Positions 60,153-64,000 of a DNA stretch of 64,000 nt are shown one piece after another. This DNA is from a bacterium. Its GTDB lineage: Bacteria > Bacillota > Clostridia > Lachnospirales > Lachnospiraceae. Numbering within the stretch: the first letter of the stretch is position 1; each line of letters begins with the position of its first letter. Both the position numbers and the translations under genes were made by a program. The stretch lies in NCBI GenBank assembly GCA_023663725.1, contig JAMPGX010000012.1:37575-101574 (forward strand), read 5' to 3'. Below the pieces are notes generated by a model. That model saw nothing but the letters and a program-made list of their open reading frames with translations, was not told where the DNA came from and searched no databases.

Positions 60153-62858
60153 ATGAATTATAGTAGAAAAGGCGTTCGGGCTAAGAAGAAGGCGCTGAAC
60201 GCCAAGTCACAGAAAATAGGAAGAAAAGTTGCCCTGTTGACGCTCAAGCTCTTTCTGGTAGCCATAGTAGGTGTGAGCGTGATCCTGGCCTCCGCTGGAA
60301 TTGGCATGTTCAAAGGCATCCTGGCTTCCACCCCCCAGATCACCCCCAGCGACGTGGCTCCCGTGGGAGCCGCTACTTTTGTATATGACTGTGAGGGCAA
60401 CAAGCTGGACGAGCTGATCGCTGTCAACTCCAACCGCATTATTGTAACCCAGGACAAGATCCCTGAGCACCTTGCCCTGGCTTTCGTAGCCATCGAGGAT
60501 GCGCGTTACTACCAGCACAATGGCATCGACTATAAAGCAATGCTGCGCTCAGGGTATCAGTTTATTAAGACCATGGGCAAGGAGACGCAGGGCGCGAGCA
60601 CGATCACTCAACAGCTGCTCAAAAATACAATCTTTACCACCTGGACCTCAGAGGGTGACAATATGATCAAAAAGATCAAGCGTAAGCTGCAGGAGCAATA
60701 TCTGGCCATCGAGCTCACCAAGATACTGAGCAAGGATGAGATGCTGGTGCGCTATCTGAATACCATCAACCTGGGGCAGAACACTCTTGGCGTGGAAGCG
60801 GCTTCACAGCGCTATTTTGGAAAATCATGCAGCGAGCTGACTCTGTCCGAGAGCGCCGTTATCGCAGCCATCACGCAGAATCCTTCGCGTTATAACCCCA
60901 TCCGCCATCCGGAGGAGAATCTAAAACGCCGGACGAGATGCCTCAATGATATGCTGGCCTACGGGTTTATTGACCAGGCAGCATATGACGAAGCCATAGC
61001 CGACAATGTATATGACCGGATTGAGAGCCACAACATTGATTACATCGCCACCAACAGCTCCAGCAGCTACTTTGTGGACGCGGTGCAGAGGCAGGTGAGG
61101 GAAGACCTCCTGGCAGCGGGCTACGATGAGACCCGTGCCGACTTCCTGCTCTACTCTGGCGGCCTGCGCATCATGACGGCCATGGACCCCAAGATACAGG
61201 CCATCGCCGACGCGGAGGTGGCCAATCCGGACAATTATCCGCCCAATGTCAAATGGCTGCTCGACTATGCGCTGACAATCAAGCATGCGGACGGCAGTCA
61301 TGACAATTACAGCAAGGAGATGATGACCAAGTATTTCAAGGAGAACATAGACAAAAACTTTAACCTGATCTTTACCTCCCAGGAGGCGGCTCTGGAGGCA
61401 ATTGAACAGTACCGCAACGCGCTGATGAAGGAGGGGGACGACTACGATGAGAATTATCACCTTACCCCCCAGCCTCAGACTGCTCTGGCTGTCATCGAGC
61501 AGGAGACAGGCTATGTGCGCGCTCTTGTGGGAGGGCGCGGCGCCAAGGAGGGACGATTAACCTTTAACCGTGCCACAGATGCCATGAGGCAGCCCGGCTC
61601 CTGTTTCAAGATATTGGCTGCCTATGCGCCCGCGCTGGATAGCTATGGTATCACTCTGGCCAATGTATATATTGATTCTCCCTTTAACTATGCCGACGGA
61701 ACCCCCGTGCACAACTGGTATGGGGAGACCTACAAGGGACCTGTGACCGTGCGCTATGCCATCGAGCAGTCCATGAACATTATCGCTGTCAAGACGATCA
61801 CGCAGATTACCCCCAAACTGTCCTATGAGTATCTGCTCAACTTTGGTTTTAGCACTTTGACCACGGACAAGATTGTAGGAAACCAGAGAAAGGGTGATAT
61901 GAATCAGTCTACCGCTCTGGGCGGACTGACTGACGGCGTCACTCCTCTGGAGCTGACGGCCGCCTACGCCACTATCGCCAATGGCGGCGTATATAATAAA
62001 CCCAAGCTGTACACCCAGGTATTGGATGCGGAGGGCAATGTGATCTTGGACAATACCGGATTCGAAAACAGCCATCGGGTACTGCAGGAATCCACGGCAT
62101 TCCTTCTGACAGAGGCCATGGTGGATGTGGTGACCAAGGGCACCGGCACTTCCACGAACTTTAACCGAGAGATGGCCATAGCAGGCAAAACCGGAACCAC
62201 CTCCAATTATGTCGATGTGTGGTTCGCGGGCTATACCCCCTATTATACCTGTGCAACTTGGGTGGGATACGATAACAATGTCCATATGAACAGCAAGAGA
62301 GGGGAAAATAACGAAAGCAATATCGCTAAGATAATCTGGCGCAACGTGATGGAACAGATCCATGCCAATCTGCAGAACCAGGCCTTCTATGTGCCTACTG
62401 ACGGAGTGGTCCAGTATACCGTATGTAAGGATTCCGGCAAGCTTCCCAACCCCGGCGTATGTCCGGAAACATCTCTGCACTCAGAGTATTTCGCGGTGGG
62501 AACGGTTCCCCTGGAAATGTGTGACGTGCATTACAGCGGTCTGATCTGTGAGTATGATCAGCTCCCTGCCAGCGCAGAATGTCCTTTTCCTTATACCGGC
62601 GTGACCACCAGATTGCCTGCGGAGGATCCATCCCTGGAGCAGGGCTCTACCATTGCAATCCCGCAGCCTGACGGTTCCGTGATCTATTCGAACCCCAATG
62701 TGCAGAATACCTGCCAGCACAACGCGGCGTTCTTCCTGAATCCTGACTACCAGACGATACTCACTCAGCAGGAGATCGAAATCGAACTGCGCCGTCAACA
62801 ACATCAACAGATGTTGCTGCAACAGCAGCTGGGGATGCTGCCCAATGCGGACGGCTAA
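60153..62858 (+). CDS. Class A penicillin-binding protein (PBP1-type)
   Basis: A 901-residue bifunctional peptidoglycan synthase. TM helix at about 30-52. The GT51 domain has EDARYYQHNGIDYKAMLR (Glu about 115), QGASTITQQLLKN and RKLQEQYLAIELTKILSK. The transpeptidase has Ser in RQPGSCFKILAAY (about 481), SMN in EQSMNIIAVKT and GKTGTTSNY (about 678). Residues after 740 form a Cys-containing tail (VCKDSGKLPNPGVC) and a Gln-rich end (RRQQHQQMLLQQQ). ATG 60153 is preceded by AAAGGAAGG. It polymerises and cross-links the cell wall. Confidence 0.95.
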   Translation: MNYSRKGVRAKKKALNAKSQKIGRKVALLTLKLFLVAIVGVSVILASAGIGMFKGILASTPQITPSDVAPVGAATFVYDCEGNKLDELIAVNSNRIIVTQDKIPEHLALAFVAIEDARYYQHNGIDYKAMLRSGYQFIKTMGKETQGASTITQQLLKNTIFTTWTSEGDNMIKKIKRKLQEQYLAIELTKILSKDEMLVRYLNTINLGQNTLGVEAASQRYFGKSCSELTLSESAVIAAITQNPSRYNPIRHPEENLKRRTRCLNDMLAYGFIDQAAYDEAIADNVYDRIESHNIDYIATNSSSSYFVDAVQRQVREDLLAAGYDETRADFLLYSGGLRIMTAMDPKIQAIADAEVANPDNYPPNVKWLLDYALTIKHADGSHDNYSKEMMTKYFKENIDKNFNLIFTSQEAALEAIEQYRNALMKEGDDYDENYHLTPQPQTALAVIEQETGYVRALVGGRGAKEGRLTFNRATDAMRQPGSCFKILAAYAPALDSYGITLANVYIDSPFNYADGTPVHNWYGETYKGPVTVRYAIEQSMNIIAVKTITQITPKLSYEYLLNFGFSTLTTDKIVGNQRKGDMNQSTALGGLTDGVTPLELTAAYATIANGGVYNKPKLYTQVLDAEGNVILDNTGFENSHRVLQESTAFLLTEAMVDVVTKGTGTSTNFNREMAIAGKTGTTSNYVDVWFAGYTPYYTCATWVGYDNNVHMNSKRGENNESNIAKIIWRNVMEQIHANLQNQAFYVPTDGVVQYTVCKDSGKLPNPGVCPETSLHSEYFAVGTVPLEMCDVHYSGLICEYDQLPASAECPFPYTGVTTRLPAEDPSLEQGSTIAIPQPDGSVIYSNPNVQNTCQHNAAFFLNPDYQTILTQQEIEIELRRQQHQQMLLQQQLGMLPNADG

Positions 62859-62887
62859 AAACGTGCGCCGCAAGGCGCACCTAAAAA

Positions 62888-62925
62888 AGAGGAACTCCTG
62901 AATGCATCGGAGTTCCTCTTTTTAA
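62888..62925 (+). terminator. Terminator of the PBP gene
   Basis: GAGGAACTCC and GGAGTTCCTC enclose a 10-nt loop and are followed by TTTTT. Immediately beyond is the left copy of the tRNA-Thr 3' repeat. Confidence 0.9.
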
Positions 62926-62927
62926 TT

Positions 62928-62949
62928 AAGCTGCTGACGGGAATCGGAC
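62928..62949. repeat. Left copy of 22-bp att-like repeat (3' end of tRNA-Thr)
   Basis: Exact copy of 63949-63970, comprising the discriminator, 3' acceptor strand and part of the T-arm of the tRNA-Thr at the right edge (AGCTGCTGACGGGAATCGGA). It is 999 bp from the start of the other copy's partner sequence, bounding a roughly 1-kb interval. Confidence 0.75.
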
Positions 62950-63066
62950 AATATGATGCTCCGAAAAGCCGATAAAATCAAAGAGAAAAGCACACTGTCT
63001 ACAAAGGGTCTTACGATGTTTTCAACATTTTGTTGAAATTAGGTATAATTTGATATAATAGACATA

Positions 63067-63097
63067 AATGACCGGACTTTGGCGGGTGGCGGTCATT
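63067..63097. terminator. Hairpin upstream of the small membrane peptide
   Basis: AATGACCG pairs with CGGTCATT, followed by TTTTTT on the + strand. Two TATAAT boxes (63044-63049 and 63054-63059) lie just before it, so a very short transcript may start and end here. Confidence 0.55.
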
Positions 63098-63198
63098 TTT
63101 TCGTGCATTTTTGTCGAAATATGTTTTTATTTTCTCTCGTTTATGTTATGATGTTTTCGTTACCGCCCCTAAACCGGTACGGAAAGGGGGTGAACTAT

Positions 63199-63285
63199 GT
63201 GGAATCGTTCATATCGTTTATCATCTCTGTCATGGCAAGCATGGTGGCCTACTATGTATGCAAATGGCTAGACAGTGATGAATAG
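63199..63285 (+). CDS. 28-residue membrane peptide, type I toxin-like
   Basis: GTG 63199 is six bases after AAAGGGGGTG; the peptide is one hydrophobic helix with a charged end (SFISFIISVMASMVAYYVCK, WLDSDE). The mRNA continues into a strong terminator at 63337. A single-helix peptide with an unusually strong ribosome binding site and structured flanks resembles Fst/TxpA-type toxins. Toxicity is inferred; the usual antisense RNA is not proven. Confidence 0.6.
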   Translation: MESFISFIISVMASMVAYYVCKWLDSDE

Positions 63286-63336
63286 CCGGTAACTAGCCTA
63301 TGGCCTTAAGCTCTGCCATACAAAAATTGGGAATAG

Positions 63337-63368
63337 AAAAGCCTCGGTGCGGGAACACCGGGGCTTTT
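63337..63368 (+). terminator. Terminator of the small membrane peptide gene
   Basis: AAAAGCCTCGGTG pairs with CACCGGGGCTTTT around CGGGAA. Confidence 0.85.
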
Positions 63369-63754
63369 CGCCGTCCTATGTGGACTATTCATATCGTTTT
63401 GCCTACTGGCATTATAGCATATGCAAACACGGATTGCAATATACATTTGACTTGAGTTTCCGCAGTTTTGTCAGCCTCAGTGCCAATTAACAGACTTAGC
63501 TATCCAAGATTTTCATAATTTCCCCAAAAATATAAGGAATCCCTGCCTGTTTTGTAGTAGAATAAAGGTGTCTGGGCTTAATGCCACCAAACAAAAACTG
63601 AAGAGACTCCCTATAACTCATTCTACTACAAATACTTACATTTTAAAACGGGAAATTTTATCTTTTTCCAATAAAATCTCCAGACATCTTCCCTTTGCTT
63701 TCCAGCGCATCCCCAATCGCTGTTTTCGCCTGCTCCAGCCGGATAAACCTAGTC

Positions 63755-63785
63755 ATAAAAAAAGAACGCCAAAACTTGACGTTCG
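63755..63785 (-). terminator. Hairpin with T-run on the minus strand inside the tRNA-Thr element
   Basis: GAACGTCA pairs with TGGCGTTC (one G-U pair) and is followed by seven T residues on the minus strand. A possible 34-codon frame (MRKGDSVWCFSSK...) precedes it but lacks a convincing ribosome binding site. Confidence 0.55.
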
Positions 63786-63949
63786 CTTGGATTTCATATT
63801 AAGATCTGCTTGTATTTTAGAGGAAAAGCACCATACAGAATCTCCTTTCCTCATGTTTGCTTTAACGCTTTAAATCGTTAGCGGTTACATTTGCGGTTAC
63901 ACTCTGTTTTAGAGTGCCCGCAAACCCGCATAAATACTGGTGTTTTCAA

Positions 63950-64000
63950 AGCTGCTGACGGGAATCGGACCCGTGACCTCCGCACTACCAATGCGACGCT
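63950..64000 (-). tRNA. tRNA-Thr (anticodon GGU), partial at the window edge
   Basis: The visible 3' part has the anticodon loop TTGGTAG (anticodon GGT) in a TCGCA/TGCGG stem, the T-arm ACGGGTCCGATTCCCGT and the 3' acceptor strand CAGCAGC with discriminator U. The 5' acceptor and D-arm lie beyond the window. Confidence 0.85.

Larger units (their letters stand above)
62950..63948. mobile_element. Roughly 1-kb remnant element at the tRNA-Thr 3' end
   Basis: The interval lies between two exact copies of the tRNA-Thr 3' end. It carries a small membrane-peptide gene, several hairpins and AT-rich sequence, and near the right end the short repeats GCGGTTACA (63881-63900) of the sort found at ends of integrative elements. 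No integrase gene is present. It is interpreted as the residue of an integrated element or a non-autonomous one. Confidence 0.55.

Noticed and set aside
63568-63873. 101-codon open frame on the + strand
   Set aside because: No ribosome binding site, odd composition, and a minus-strand terminator lies inside it; no protein-like motifs.

Overview
The window looks like a chromosomal segment of a Gram-positive Clostridia bacterium, most likely family Lachnospiraceae. The evidence is the gene content: CIRCE-controlled groES-groEL, Clostridia-type S8 and M18 peptidases, an anthrax-lethal-factor-like metalloprotease, several MATE transporters, GH94 cellobiose phosphorylase, AG-rich ribosome binding sites throughout and a moderately GC-rich composition. 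The species cannot be named from the sequence alone.

Region 1 (1-8147, minus strand) is the distal part of an extracellular contractile injection system (eCIS) operon. In transcription order it encodes a two-domain accessory protein, a Pvc16-like protein, a DUF4280 PAAR-like tip, sheath, tube, a zinc-motif assembly protein, DUF6760, a second tube protein, a small unknown, a tube-initiator-like protein and a VgrG/gpD-like spike cut by the window edge. An inverted pair of long palindromic elements sits between the last two genes. A third copy lies at 21.8 kb, and the stems differ between copies in a compensating way. Region 2 (8.3-17.8 kb) holds a DUF1266 lipoprotein, a GH140-like glycosidase with gene relics beside it, a subtilase with a collagen-like insert, a zinc-ribbon membrane protein, an M18 aminopeptidase, a DJ-1 family protein and a CYTH protein. 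Region 3 (17.9-23.2 kb) has malQ-glgP for glycogen/maltodextrin use and a cation exchanger behind a yybP-ykoY-type manganese riboswitch.

Region 4 (23.2-29.0 kb) carries tRNA-Leu, a MATE transporter, a Lys-Gln-His-Arg tRNA array and a large hybrid histidine kinase. Region 5 (29.1-35.4 kb) is accessory and decayed. It contains a frameshifted nucleoside phosphorylase, an internally deleted ABC exporter, a Fic protein, and a 2.2-kb interval bounded by 55-bp repeats that include the 3' end of tRNA-Pro. That interval holds a degenerate nucleotidyltransferase, an antitoxin-like/PIN pair, an integrase relic and an HD protein. Region 6 (35.4-40.1 kb) is a housekeeping operon of RNA methyltransferase, catalytically degenerate amidase, RdgB and phosphodiesterase, plus an Asn/Gln-rich miniprotein and a DUF1700 protein.

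Region 7 (40.2-53.7 kb) has tandem repeats, cellobiose phosphorylase, a MarR-MATE pair with palindromic operators in the promoter, a lethal-factor-like protease, O-acetylhomoserine sulfhydrylase, an SGNH hydrolase, an ABC-ATPase, a histidine phosphatase, a duplicated-domain lipoprotein and an Rpn-type nuclease. Region 8 (53.8-62.9 kb) has groES-groEL, a DUF1905/C39-like fusion, an AraC regulator, mgtE, a YigZ-family protein and a class A penicillin-binding protein. The right end is a roughly 1-kb element at the 3' end of a tRNA-Thr. It is marked by a 22-bp exact repeat and encodes a 28-residue membrane peptide.
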